In this document: one piece after another, positions 31,509-40,801 of the stretch | How the letters are laid out: every line of letters starts with the position of its first letter | Position numbering within the stretch: the stretch's first letter is position 1 | Origin: Saprospiraceae bacterium | GTDB lineage: Bacteria; Bacteroidota; Bacteroidia; Chitinophagales; Saprospiraceae | DNA: 64,000 bases | Direction of reading: 5' to 3' | Assembly (NCBI GenBank): GCA_016711125.1 | Contig: JADJTQ010000002.1 | Span: forward strand, 1 to 64,000 | Made by a program: the position numbers and the translations under genes | Notes under the pieces: generated by a model | Told to the model about the DNA's origin: nothing | Seen by the model: only the letters and a program-made list of their open reading frames with translations | Databases searched by the model: none

Positions 31509-32441
31509 ATGATACCCATGAAAAGACTTATACTTTTTACCATTTTTTCAGCCTTTATCATCGGTCAGGTCCGGTCGCAACAGGAAGGTTTTGCCAGACA
31601 CTATTTGCTCAATCCGATATTGATCAATCCGGGTTATACCGGTTTTTTGGATCATCATAATCTTTTGTTTAATTACAACAATCAGCTGTCGTCGTGGCCC
31701 GGAGCTCCAAAGACAGTAACTGCCAGCTATAATGGGCCGGTAAACGAGCACATTGGTTTGGGGGCTACATTAACTAGTGACAATGCGGCTTCAATTGTAA
31801 GAAACCGAACCCAGCTATCCTATGCCTACAAACTGCTGATTAATGATTTCAGTTTGTCTTTAGGTTTGTCGACCACTTTTGAGCAAAACCGTCTGAAGGG
31901 TACTGCCCTGCTTGATCCTGAGATAGACCGCAATGATCCTTTTTTGATTGATGCAACCAATGGCACTAAACTTTTTGATGCGGGATTTGGTGCACACGCT
32001 CAAGTACAGGAGTTCTATTTTGGATTGGCGGCACCTAATCTTGTCCGTGCCCGGGTAAATAGCGAGGGTCAGGTACCCAATGAAACGAATACTTTTCTCC
32101 AATACTTTCTCGCCTACGCCGGCTATAAATGGATGGTGGAAGACAATAATTTTTATGTAGAACCCTCCATCCTGGTGCGCAATCTTCGGGATGCACCGTT
32201 TATGGTAGATTTTAACGGAAAGGTTTATTTCTTTGAAGATCAGTTGATTGGTGGTCTTACCTATACCTTGGGTGGAGGAGACCGCCTGACCGTGCTATTA
32301 GGTGCAGCGCTCACCAATTTTGATCTGTACTATAGTTACACCACTTCCTTTCAACCATCTCAACAGTATCATAGCGGTGGTCATGAAGTGAGCGTTATGT
32401 TTAGCTTCGGTACCCGTAAAAAGAAAATGGAAGACGAATAG
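31509..32441 (+). CDS. PorP/SprF-family T9SS outer-membrane protein
   Basis: The 310-residue protein has a signal peptide ending GQVRSQ (ATG 31509 or 31518). The family opening is present (HYLLNPILINPGYTGFLDHHNLLFNYNNQ), followed by repeated barrel strands ending in VMFSFGTRKK. PorP/SprF proteins sit in the outer membrane and are needed for surface exposure of specific CHU_C cargoes such as SprB. Its position 32 nt after the cohesin/SprB adhesin implies that pair. It ends the plus-strand unit and converges with lptB. Confidence 0.85.
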   Translation: MIPMKRLILFTIFSAFIIGQVRSQQEGFARHYLLNPILINPGYTGFLDHHNLLFNYNNQLSSWPGAPKTVTASYNGPVNEHIGLGATLTSDNAASIVRNRTQLSYAYKLLINDFSLSLGLSTTFEQNRLKGTALLDPEIDRNDPFLIDATNGTKLFDAGFGAHAQVQEFYFGLAAPNLVRARVNSEGQVPNETNTFLQYFLAYAGYKWMVEDNNFYVEPSILVRNLRDAPFMVDFNGKVYFFEDQLIGGLTYTLGGGDRLTVLLGAALTNFDLYYSYTTSFQPSQQYHSGGHEVSVMFSFGTRKKKMEDE

Positions 32442-32501
32442 TGTTCGGCAGACTCACCCTGATTTTTCATACTGGTGGGTGATTGACTACTGGCCATTGT
32501 T

Positions 32502-33245
32502 TTAAAGGTGTTTTCTTTTTAACTCAAAGTTTTGCCCCAGATAGACCTTGCGGACAAGCGGATCGGCTGCCAGCTCTTCAGCGGTACCCGCCCGTAAAAT
32601 TTTACCTTCAAACATCAGATATGCCCGGTCGGTAATGGACAATGTCTCCTGCACGTTGTGATCCGTTATTAAAATCCCAATATCCCGAAGTCGTAGTTTG
32701 GCAACGATTGATTGAATATCTTCTACCGCAATTGGGTCAATTCCGGCAAAGGGTTCATCCAACAGGATAAATTTAGGATCAGAGGCCAAAGATCTGGCAA
32801 TCTCTGTGCGGCGTCTTTCTCCGCCAGACAAGGTATCCCCTTTACTTTTACGCACTTTTTCCAATCCAAATTCACGTAAGAGATTTTCTCGTTTATCAAT
32901 CTGTTCCTGATGTGTGAGATCCATCATTTCGAGAATGGCCATCAAATTATCTTCTACACTCAGCTTTCTGAAAACGCTAGGCTCTTGGGGTAAGTAACCG
33001 ATCCCTTTCTGAGCCCTTTTGTACATCGGTAAGTTTGTGATTTCTTCATTTTCTAAAAACACCTGACCGGCGTTTGGTTTAATGAATCCTACCATCATAT
33101 AAAAGGTAGTGGTTTTACCAGCTCCATTGGGTCCGAGCAGGCCAACAATTTCTCCCCGCTTTACATTGAAGGTGGCTCCACTTACTACGGTTCGACGGCC
33201 ATATATCTTTTCCAGGTCTTGTCCCCTTAAAATCATCTGCTCCAT
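32502..33245 (-). CDS. lptB: LPS export ABC transporter ATP-binding protein LptB
   Basis: The 247-residue ATPase has a Walker A GPNGAGKT (38-45), a signature LSGGE (139-143), a Walker B FILLDEP (159-165) and an H-loop His196. The insert PQEPSVFRKLSVEDN and the sequence GIDPIAVEDIQ are characteristic of LptB. It powers LptFG to extract lipopolysaccharide from the inner membrane for transport by the Lpt bridge. Its start lies inside the end of the Ig-like lipoprotein gene (13-bp overlap), so the two are probably co-translated. Confidence 0.9.
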   Translation of the reverse strand: MEQMILRGQDLEKIYGRRTVVSGATFNVKRGEIVGLLGPNGAGKTTTFYMMVGFIKPNAGQVFLENEEITNLPMYKRAQKGIGYLPQEPSVFRKLSVEDNLMAILEMMDLTHQEQIDKRENLLREFGLEKVRKSKGDTLSGGERRRTEIARSLASDPKFILLDEPFAGIDPIAVEDIQSIVAKLRLRDIGILITDHNVQETLSITDRAYLMFEGKILRAGTAEELAADPLVRKVYLGQNFELKRKHL

Positions 33246-34849
33246 TTAAAGTTAACTTCCAAATCCCAATTTGCGCGGAGAGGTTCCATTGTCTCTTTTC
33301 GGGTAGGTTCAGGCTGGCGCAGCAGCAGGAGATCACCCGGATCCCATCTGCCGTTTCTGTTGCGGTCCTCTATCACTCTGATCTCATAGGTTGCCGGCTT
33401 TAATTTTGATAAGGTGCGGGTAAAAGTAGCGCTACTATCTACAACAAATTGAAATTCAGCCTTGTCTTTAATACCGATTTCCACAAGATAAGAGTGATCC
33501 TCCGATAAACCCTCTACCTCAAGGATGATATTGCCGAAACGCTCAACATTGCCGATTGGAAAATTTTCAGTAATCGTATCGTTCTGCAATTGAAACATAT
33601 CGGTAACACTACCTGGCAACAATAGGAGTTGATAACTACTATCTGGAAGCCAAGGCCGATTGACAGTGAGGCACATAGGCAAACTATCATTGATGGTTAT
33701 TTCAAACGGAACCAGGTTCTTCGCGGTCCTCCCTTCCAACAAGAACATTTTACTAGTATCCAATGAGGAAACCGGCCGGTCAAAGCAAAGATAAAATGGA
33801 TTGGCCGGGTGGCCGGAATTGGCGATCTTAGGTAACTTTTTCACGTTTTGCATTTTGGGCCCGGGTGCATCAAATCTCAAATTGAGCGTATCAATCTGTG
33901 ATGTATCCGAGATCAGGTATAGCGGCCACTGTCTGCGAGTCTGATCATAATACCAGACTATAATCTGTTTGTCAATACGATCAAAATAAAGCGTCTGGTC
34001 TGGATTTTCATAAGCAAGCTGAAGCTCATAGGGCATACGATTGTAAGTCAGCACTGCCTGATTCCAGCCGCTCGTATCCTTTTTATCCAAAAACAAAGCC
34101 GCCTCCGGTTCGGATAATTGCAAATCAATCGAGCCCAGGGTATCAGAACCTACTTGAATAAAAGTATCTAAAAAAGCAACCCGCTCTCCGGGGTCAATCA
34201 AGTAATTTAGATTGTCGTCTACAGTCGCTGCCACCTTAAAAGTACCCTGTTTCATGTTCTGAATTTGCCAACTCCCAGCCTTATCCGATTTGGTCGCATA
34301 AAACGGTTTTTCTCTACGTGGAATCGAATCATCCAATGATTCATAAAGCATAATGGTAGCATTCTCAACCGGCTCTCCGGTAAAGGCATCGATCATGTTT
34401 CCCTGTACAGATAATGAATCAAGCACATCACCGGTTGAAAAAACAAATGAATAGTTCTTGAGTACATTTTTTTCAGTAATGTCTCTAATGGCTTCACCAA
34501 AATTGATGGTATAGGTCGCATTTTCGCGGAGCACTTCATCTTCATGAAATTCAAAGACGACGGCTCTTCCTTTAGTCCGTATGCCTGGCCTTTTTTCGAG
34601 AGGTGGAGAAACCAGGACCTGATTTTGGGCATCTTCGAGCTCGATCCATTCATCGAGGGTAATCGTAATGGATTTTGCGCTAAATCTTAGCTGAAAATTG
34701 GGAGTCGTCTTGTCGGCAGCAATCTTTGGAGGGGTTTCATCTTTTGGTCCACCTGGAGGGGTAGCCTTACTGGCACATTGGTAGAAAATGACTACAAATA
34801 AGCATCCGATAGCAAGCAGGCCTTTATGCATGGCCGCAAATTTATTCAT
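33233..34849 (-). CDS. Ig-like (SbsA-type) domain lipoprotein
   Basis: The signal peptide is followed by a Cys (residue 25) and then ASKATPPGGPKDETPPKI, the hallmark opening of Bacteroidota Ig-like lipoproteins. The Big_5/SbsA Ig-like domain occupies about residues 40-130 (ITITLDEWIEL, TYTINFGEAIRD). Then comes a carboxypeptidase-regulatory-like beta domain (GNMIDAFTGEPVENATIMLYE) and a C-terminal stretch ending with VIEDRNRNGRWDPGDLL. It probably coats or braces the envelope. The molecular role is unknown. The gene lies between xerD (22-nt gap) and lptB (overlap), which suggests an operon. Confidence 0.75.
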   Translation of the reverse strand: MNKFAAMHKGLLAIGCLFVVIFYQCASKATPPGGPKDETPPKIAADKTTPNFQLRFSAKSITITLDEWIELEDAQNQVLVSPPLEKRPGIRTKGRAVVFEFHEDEVLRENATYTINFGEAIRDITEKNVLKNYSFVFSTGDVLDSLSVQGNMIDAFTGEPVENATIMLYESLDDSIPRREKPFYATKSDKAGSWQIQNMKQGTFKVAATVDDNLNYLIDPGERVAFLDTFIQVGSDTLGSIDLQLSEPEAALFLDKKDTSGWNQAVLTYNRMPYELQLAYENPDQTLYFDRIDKQIIVWYYDQTRRQWPLYLISDTSQIDTLNLRFDAPGPKMQNVKKLPKIANSGHPANPFYLCFDRPVSSLDTSKMFLLEGRTAKNLVPFEITINDSLPMCLTVNRPWLPDSSYQLLLLPGSVTDMFQLQNDTITENFPIGNVERFGNIILEVEGLSEDHSYLVEIGIKDKAEFQFVVDSSATFTRTLSKLKPATYEIRVIEDRNRNGRWDPGDLLLLRQPEPTRKETMEPLRANWDLEVNFKWSR

Positions 34850-34871
34850 TAAGTTGATAAGTAATGGTTAC

Positions 34872-35831
34872 TTAAGAATTATTTAAGGGGTGAAAACTAA
34901 GGATAGTTTCCCTCAAATAATTGATATCCAGATGGGTATAGATTTCGGTGGTTACGATAGACTCATGACCGAGCATTTCTTGAACTGCTCTTAAATCGGC
35001 ACCTCCCTCTACCAGATGCGTTGCAAATGAATGTCGGAAGGTATGTGGGCTTACCTTTTTATTGATTCCCGCACTAACCATTACGTCTTTAACGATGTTA
35101 AAAATCATAACCCGGCTTAGTGCTTTACCGCGCCGATTCAGAAAAACCGTATCTGAATCATTGGCTTCAATTTTAGTGAGTTTTTTCCGATCATGCTCCA
35201 GGTACAATTTCAGAAATTTGATCGCTGACTGGCCGATCGGCACTATTCGCTCCTTGTTGTTTTTTCCAATCACTTTCACAAAACCGATATCCAGAAAAAG
35301 ATTGGAAATCTGCAAATTGACAAGCTCGGTGACCCGCAGCCCACAAGCATAAAGTGTCTCTAAAATAGCCCGGTTACGTGTGCCTTGTGGCTGACTAAGG
35401 TCAATCGCGGCCAATGCAATCTCTATCTCTTCAAAAGCCAGTACTTCGGGTATCTTCCTGCCTATTTTAGGCCCTTCGATTAGGTCGGTAGGGTCGATTT
35501 GGATCGAGTCTTCTAAGATCAGATATCGATAAAATGAACGGATGCCTGACAGAATGCGAGCTTGCGTGCGGGCTCCCAGACCTAAGTCGTGCAGATAACC
35601 CAAAAAATGCTCTATGTGAAATAATTCAACCCGGTTTGGCAGTACATCCGGATAGTTATCCGCCATATAGATCGATAGCTTTTGTACATCTGCCAGATAG
35701 GCCTCTATCGAATGGGGAGACATATTGCGTTCCAGCAGCGTATACTGCCTAAATCCATTGATTGCCGATTCCCAAAGCACAGTAAATGTCCCTAACTGAT
35801 TTAAGACATTAAAATTAATACTAATATTCAA
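34872..35831 (-). CDS. xerD: site-specific tyrosine recombinase XerD
   Basis: The 319-residue protein has an N-terminal SAM-like core-binding domain (residues about 20-105, LLERNMSPHSIEAYLADVQ) and a catalytic domain with Arg166 (CGLRVTEL), Lys190, His263 and Arg266 (HTFRHSFATH), His289 (LGHESI) and the nucleophile Tyr298 (TTEIYTHL). With XerC it resolves chromosome dimers at dif. Its length and single-copy operon setting, next to lptB and with no attachment sites or cargo, favour housekeeping XerD over an integrase. The start could be at a later codon, since the first 15 residues have no counterpart in the family. Confidence 0.85.
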   Translation of the reverse strand: MNISINFNVLNQLGTFTVLWESAINGFRQYTLLERNMSPHSIEAYLADVQKLSIYMADNYPDVLPNRVELFHIEHFLGYLHDLGLGARTQARILSGIRSFYRYLILEDSIQIDPTDLIEGPKIGRKIPEVLAFEEIEIALAAIDLSQPQGTRNRAILETLYACGLRVTELVNLQISNLFLDIGFVKVIGKNNKERIVPIGQSAIKFLKLYLEHDRKKLTKIEANDSDTVFLNRRGKALSRVMIFNIVKDVMVSAGINKKVSPHTFRHSFATHLVEGGADLRAVQEMLGHESIVTTEIYTHLDINYLRETILSFHPLNNS

Positions 35832-36091
35832 AGAAACGGTAATGACACTTAGCTTTTACGATTTATTGGGGGATCACATTGGTTAATTCTCTTTTTGAAG
35901 GCTTATTGATTGAGCGTTTGCTATTGAAGAAATGTATTGATTTGACCAATCCCTATCTTCCCTTTCAGCCTTCAGGTAGCCAGATAGGCGGGACAAACTT
36001 TTGGCGGCACTATGCTACTGATCGATACAGCCTTTCAAAATTGAGATTTGACATTAGATCAGACTCACACAATATCGAGGGGTGGAATACC

Positions 36092-36547
36092 TCAAGATTT
36101 GTCCTCGCTCATCCAGAAGTAATAGTGCGTATCTTCTTCCAGATGAAATCCTGCCCGGGGATAAAGCCGGTTACCAATCACATTCGATTTTTCAGTTTCC
36201 AATAGTATCCCAATTGCAGTGGTATCTATAGCCAACTTTTTTGCACGATCCAATAATTGTAGAGAAATGCCCTGACCCCGGGATTGGGGCTGGACAAAAA
36301 GATCGTTGAGCGACCATATTCGTCCCATACGGGTAGAAGAAAATAATGGATACAACTGGGTAAACCCCACCATTTGGCCTAGCTCATCAAAGGCTCCAAA
36401 GATAATCGATTCATTCCGATTGATTCGTTCGCTAAGGAAAGCTCGCGCCTTTATACTATCCGCCGGTTGACGATACCATACACGATAAGCTTCAAATAAT
36501 ATCACCAGGTCATCAAGATGGTCAATGGTCAATTGATCTATATTCAT
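36092..36547 (-). CDS. GNAT-family N-acetyltransferase
   Basis: The start at 36547 gives MNIDQLTIDHLDDLVILFEAYR. The 151-residue protein has the GNAT core: IIFGAFDELGQMVGFTQLYP, SLNDLFVQPQSRGQGISLQLL (the Q/R-x-x-G-x-G/A acetyl-CoA loop), and LLETEKSNVIGNRLYPRAGF. It would acetylate an unknown amine in the cytosol. It stands as a single minus-strand gene facing a divergent HAD gene. Confidence 0.8.
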   Translation of the reverse strand: MNIDQLTIDHLDDLVILFEAYRVWYRQPADSIKARAFLSERINRNESIIFGAFDELGQMVGFTQLYPLFSSTRMGRIWSLNDLFVQPQSRGQGISLQLLDRAKKLAIDTTAIGILLETEKSNVIGNRLYPRAGFHLEEDTHYYFWMSEDKS

Positions 36548-36606
36548 AAGTTTATCTCTACTTTTACCCCGCAAAGATTAAAAAACACCCGTTTATTGTA
36601 GTTTTT

Positions 36607-37289
36607 ATGCCCTTGCAGTGGATTCTTTTTGACCTGACAACACCTTACTTGATTTTGATACCGGTGCGGAACACGCACTAAATGTCACTTTTAAGGATCA
36701 TGGCTTTGCAAACAACCAAGAGCTAGCAACCTCATACCACCAGATAAATCACAGCTGTTGGCAAAGATTTGAACAAGGCGAGATCGACATTCCGACGTTG
36801 AAAAAACTTCGGTTTACCCTCTTTGTGGAAGAAAATGATTTGAAAGTGCATCCCGATACGATTAACAGGCACTACCTGGATCTGCTGTCGCAACAGGTTG
36901 GAGAAATCTCCGGCGCCCGTCAATTGTTAGATCAAACCCGGCAAAAATTTAAGCTTGCCTTGGTCACCAATGGCTTTGCAGAGGTGCAACGCCCAAGAAT
37001 TGATCGCTCCGGTTTGCAAAGCTATTTTGAACACATTGTGATCTCAGAAGAAATTGGAGCTAATAAACCGGCCACTGCCTTTTTTGACCACACATTCTCC
37101 CTATTGGAACATCCTGATCCTCGGCAAGTAATGATCATTGGAGATAGTCTTTCTTCTGACATCAAAGGTGGTTCGGATTATGGCATTAAAACCTGCTGGT
37201 TTAATCCTAAAAACCTGGAGAATGACGGGGTTCTTAAACCAGACCACATGGTAAGTTCACTGCATCAGATCCCCAATTTATGCAGTTAA
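36607..37289 (+). CDS. HAD-superfamily nucleotidase, YjjG-like, frame break near the start
   Basis: The first codons read MPLQWILFDL; then one base is missing near 36634, and the protein continues DNTLLDFDTGAEHALN. Restoring a T gives the HAD motif I 'FDLDNTLLDF' expected for the nucleophile Asp. Later motifs are present: LALVTNGFAEVQRPRI (motif II), a Lys in GANKPATAFF (motif III) and MIIGDSLSSDIKGG (motif IV). The order and the NG/VQ residues match YjjG-type pyrimidine nucleotidases, which dephosphorylate non-canonical nucleotides. It is cytosolic, about 227 residues. Confidence 0.75.
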
Positions 37290-37430
37290 GCAAATTATAC
37301 CTAATTGGATCTGCTGATTGTAAGTTCGAGTCGAAGCATGGATTTATTGTGAAATCCTTTTTAAGAAAATAAGTCAGGGATTGGAGACCGAAGTCGGAAA
37401 TCGGCTAAGTACGCTCACCTCCCGAAGTCG

Positions 37431-38918
37431 CTAATGCATAATCATTCCCAAACCGAGATAAAGAAGCGCAGTGATACCACCAACAATCAGTGCGTAGGGC
37501 ATTTGAGTCTTTACGTGATCAATATGATCGGTCGCCGCCGCCATCGAGGATAAGATCGTAGTATCACTAATGGGTGAGCAATGATCCCCAAAAATACCTC
37601 CGCCAAGTGCTGCAGCAACCGCCATTATTTCATTAACTTCCATCTGACGAGCCATCGGTACCGCAATGGCAATCATGATAGCAAAAGTGCCCCAGGAGGT
37701 GCCGGTTGAAAAAGCGATGAAACTGCTCATGATAAAAATCAGAAAAGGCACCAGTGAGGGTGACAACCATTGCCTGGCTACCTGAGCAAGGTATTGACCG
37801 GTCTGCAGTTCCTTACACACCGTGCCGATGGCAAATGCAAAGAGTAATAATAAAGCAATGGGCATCAGGCCGGAAATACCCTTGAAGACAATCTCTACGT
37901 TCTCTTTCAAATTAAATATACCCTGTACAGAATACAAGACCATACTGACCAGAATGGACACAACCACTCCCACCAGCACGGCGGGAGATCCTGAGCCCTG
38001 CCCCAAAGCATGAAAAGCCCGATCAATCCAGCTACCCTGCGGAAAGTCGATAAGGGCCTGCTCCCAACCGGTATAGATTAACATGGTGGGCATCATCGAG
38101 ACCATGACCAGAAGTGGAATCACCATGTTGATTAATTTCGGTTTCACCCCTTCTTTGGGTAAGACTTCGGTAATCTCTTCAGACACCATAGGCTGAGCGT
38201 TGGGCCAAAGGAGTTCACCTCCCATTGTTCTTGCTTCCGCTCTTTTCATCGCCGGCAGGTCCCACTTAAACAGGATGACCAGGACAACACCCAAAAGCGT
38301 TAAGATTGGATAAAAATTAAAAACAATAGTTTGCATCATCACTTGAAATGGGTTGTGAAAACCCTGGGTCAGCAAGAGACCCATGATCAGGGCACCCCAT
38401 CCATTAAATGGGATGAGGATACAGGTGGGAGCACTACTGGAGTCTGCAATATAAGCCAGTTTTTCCCGGGAGATTTTCAATTTATCAAAAATAGGCCTGA
38501 ACAGTGAACCAATAACCAAGGGTGAAATGCTTGATTCAATAAAAATAATCACCCCAGTCATCCAGGCCATAAGTTGCACCCATATCTTTTTTCCTTTGCC
38601 TCCCTTCTGATCAAGTTTTTCCAGCTGGATATTGATCCATTGCATGAATCCTTCGACACCTCCTGATCGTTGAATAAACAAGATAACCCCCCCAATCAGG
38701 GCACTGAACATAATTGTTCGGGTATTGCCTGGATCGGTAAATACATCGACCAAACCATAAAGGGTATCAAGAAAACCAAGAAAGACGTTACCATCGTTGA
38801 TGATCAACCATCCCAGAAAGAGCCCAAAAATCAGGGAAACATACACTTGTCGGGTCCAGATCGCCAATATAATGGCAATGACGGGAGGCATGACAGATAA
38901 AAAGCCGTATTCGTGCAT
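37431..38918 (-). CDS. NhaC-family Na+/H+ antiporter
   Basis: The 495-residue membrane protein has about twelve hydrophobic segments. The family signatures include SALIGGVILFIQRSGGVEGFM, FIESSISPLVIGSLFRPI, SSSAPTCILIPFNGWGAL and, near the end, FSTGTSWGTFAIMIAIAVP with GGGIFGDHCSPISDTTILSS. These are shared by NhaC-type antiporters that swap sodium (or carry other solutes such as malate) for protons at the inner membrane. The true substrate is not set by sequence. The frame is intact; the gene stands alone. Confidence 0.8.
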   Translation of the reverse strand: MHEYGFLSVMPPVIAIILAIWTRQVYVSLIFGLFLGWLIINDGNVFLGFLDTLYGLVDVFTDPGNTRTIMFSALIGGVILFIQRSGGVEGFMQWINIQLEKLDQKGGKGKKIWVQLMAWMTGVIIFIESSISPLVIGSLFRPIFDKLKISREKLAYIADSSSAPTCILIPFNGWGALIMGLLLTQGFHNPFQVMMQTIVFNFYPILTLLGVVLVILFKWDLPAMKRAEARTMGGELLWPNAQPMVSEEITEVLPKEGVKPKLINMVIPLLVMVSMMPTMLIYTGWEQALIDFPQGSWIDRAFHALGQGSGSPAVLVGVVVSILVSMVLYSVQGIFNLKENVEIVFKGISGLMPIALLLLFAFAIGTVCKELQTGQYLAQVARQWLSPSLVPFLIFIMSSFIAFSTGTSWGTFAIMIAIAVPMARQMEVNEIMAVAAALGGGIFGDHCSPISDTTILSSMAAATDHIDHVKTQMPYALIVGGITALLYLGLGMIMH

Positions 38919-38991
38919 GCCTCAAAATAAGAAATATCTTCCTGCCGATGAATGTCAGCACTGGTCAGTGGGGTGATTAAGTGGCTTTATC

Positions 38992-39855
38992 TTATTCCCT
39001 TTGGTAGTACTCCTCTATCTTATAGCCCATGAACTGGCCTAAATCAATAAAGCCATATTGCTTAAAGCCCTTGTCTGTCTTTAACCACGAAAATGTATAG
39101 GACCGGCCTACAGCCGAAAGATCGCCGACAGAGATAACCGTTTCGGTCAGATAGTCGGGAGTTGCCCGATAGGTACCAAACGAAAAACTACTGATACCAC
39201 CGGTTTTACGGTATCGCATTGCATAATAAAAGGTCGGGGTAAAAAGCTTAAATCCTTCAAGTCCGGCTGATAGAGGCTCTGCTACTTCAACCTCGCCAGG
39301 AGCCCATTTCAGTAGTTTCCAGGAGCCCATAAGGGGATAGTTGCCCTTCATCTGGCTGAAGGGATCCTCAACTCTTTGATACACTTCTTCCAGTGACTGC
39401 CCGTCCGTGTTTCCGCCAATGATGGTACCGCGCTGGGTAAAAAGATCCCCTTCAAATGTGCAGGTAAATGTCTGGGGGTAGGCAACCAGGGTACTGTCCC
39501 AACTATGATAGTCGATATACTCGGGAAATTGGTCTCCAAGCTGAATGTAGGTGCCACCACCTGTACCCAGGAGTACGTGAGTCTCCCGGTCGTAGCGAAG
39601 GGTCACAAATCGGTTTCTGGTAAAAATCTTCATGGATACAACTCCCGATTCGTTCGAAAATTCTGACGATTCTCCGACACTGGTATGCGCAAGTTTGGCA
39701 GCTATCAATTGCCAGGTACCTTCCAGTGAATTGAAGTCTTCCAGTGGCTCAACGCCGACTTCGGATGTACTGGCTTGTTTCAAATCCTTTTTTGCAAAAG
39801 GTGCCAGATAGATCAATATTGGTGATAGGATGATTGGTAGTATTGTTAATCTCAT
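38992..39855 (-). CDS. exported protein with two lipocalin-like halves
   Basis: The 287-residue protein has a hydrophobic start (LTILPIILSPILIYLAPF) that may be a signal or anchor. It then holds two similar beta-rich halves: one begins LEGTWQLIAAKLAH (about residue 44), the other MGSWKLLKWAPGE (about residue 175), each ending near a Tyr-Gln-Arg (EEVYQRVED; EEYYQRE). A W-x-L start, an internal 'F...FV.L.Y' strand and the closing 'YQR' recall small lipocalin-like/DUF4488-type domains. No function can be given. Confidence 0.5.
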   Translation of the reverse strand: MRLTILPIILSPILIYLAPFAKKDLKQASTSEVGVEPLEDFNSLEGTWQLIAAKLAHTSVGESSEFSNESGVVSMKIFTRNRFVTLRYDRETHVLLGTGGGTYIQLGDQFPEYIDYHSWDSTLVAYPQTFTCTFEGDLFTQRGTIIGGNTDGQSLEEVYQRVEDPFSQMKGNYPLMGSWKLLKWAPGEVEVAEPLSAGLEGFKLFTPTFYYAMRYRKTGGISSFSFGTYRATPDYLTETVISVGDLSAVGRSYTFSWLKTDKGFKQYGFIDLGQFMGYKIEEYYQRE

Positions 39856-40020
39856 AATGGCCGCACATTAGTAATCTCATATAAGTTAAAAAAGATCTGC
39901 TAATAGTCAAAAAAAATAAACGTGGCAGTCCATAATGAAGTACGTCAAGAATAGTGAGAAAAAGTCGATCTCCAGTACTCTCAAACTGACCGACCCATGA
40001 TAGCTCCAAAAAATTATTTT

Positions 40021-40028
40021 TAGATTTG
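40021..40028 (+). promoter_or_regulatory. candidate Bacteroidota -7 box (TAGATTTG)
   Basis: An exact TAnnTTTG match lies 6 nt before the first ATG of the metallopeptidase gene. That leader would be very short, so translation may instead begin at the later in-frame ATG 40091. Confidence 0.35.
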
Positions 40029-40033
40029 AGGTC

Positions 40034-40791
40034 ATGCTGCATCGCAAAAAAAGTACAAGCCAGATTACCAAACTCGAAGTCGACGTAGGGATGCAAAAGA
40101 TACCGATGATCATCTACCGTGAACATCGGCGTAGTTGGAGGGTGTCCTTGGGACAACGATCAGTCAATTTGCGCATTCCAGCCACCTGGCATTATGGTAT
40201 GCCGGAAAACCCAGTGGAATGGGCAGTGCAGTGGACCCGGGAGAAATACCGTAAGCAACCTGAGCTTTTTGATCATTTTTTTCTTGAAACACCTCACCAT
40301 GGCAGAATCTATAACACTCTTTATGGCCTTTATACTCTTGCAGTCAAACCCGCTGATCGAAAGACTGCCGGAGGAAAAATCGCAGAAAACACAATTGAAA
40401 TACGATGCCCCAGGGATGGTCAGAAGCTGATCAGGCTGATGTTTTTCCAAAACTTATCAGCAAAGTCTTCGCTAATCAATTTCATGAATTTTTTGCCGAA
40501 CGGGTAGCTACCCTCAATGCTCGGTTTTATCAATTTCACTACAGCGATATTTCTTTTAAATACAACAAAAGCAATTGGGGAAGCTGTAGCCATACGGGTC
40601 ATTTAAATTTTAGTACCCGGCTCTTTCTCGCTCCACAAATCGTGGTCGACTATGTAATTATTCATGAACTGGCTCATCTCAAAGAACACAATCACTCGCC
40701 TGCATATTGGAAGGTTGTGAAAAAAGTAATGCCGAACTACAAGGCTCAGGTCAGTTGGTTAAAGGATCACGGATCCGCACTCTATTTTTAA
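40034..40791 (+). CDS. YgjP/DUF45-type metallopeptidase, frame break near 40404
   Basis: Two frames form one protein of about 252 residues. The first (40034-about 40403) has the family opening, MIIYREHRRSWRVSLGQRSVNLRIP. The second contains FKYNKSNWGSCSHTGHLNFSTRLFLAP and the zinc motif VIIHELAHLKEHNHSPAYW (HExxH plus H). Restoring one T near 40404 joins them as IRLPQGWSEAD. YgjP-like enzymes are cytosolic zinc-metallopeptidase-like proteins with poorly known substrates. The start is either 40034 or 40091. It precedes the aminotransferase gene by 10 nt and may share its transcript. Confidence 0.75.
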
Positions 40792-40801
40792 TTATTGCAC
40801 T

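Noticed and set aside
34872..35831. XerD-like recombinase as part of a mobile element
   Set aside because: No attachment repeats, cargo genes or accessory recombination proteins are near; it is linked to housekeeping lptB.
35879..36205. Plus-strand open frame between xerD and the acetyltransferase gene
   Set aside because: It starts at TTG, overlaps the opposite acetyltransferase gene, and shows no recognisable motif.
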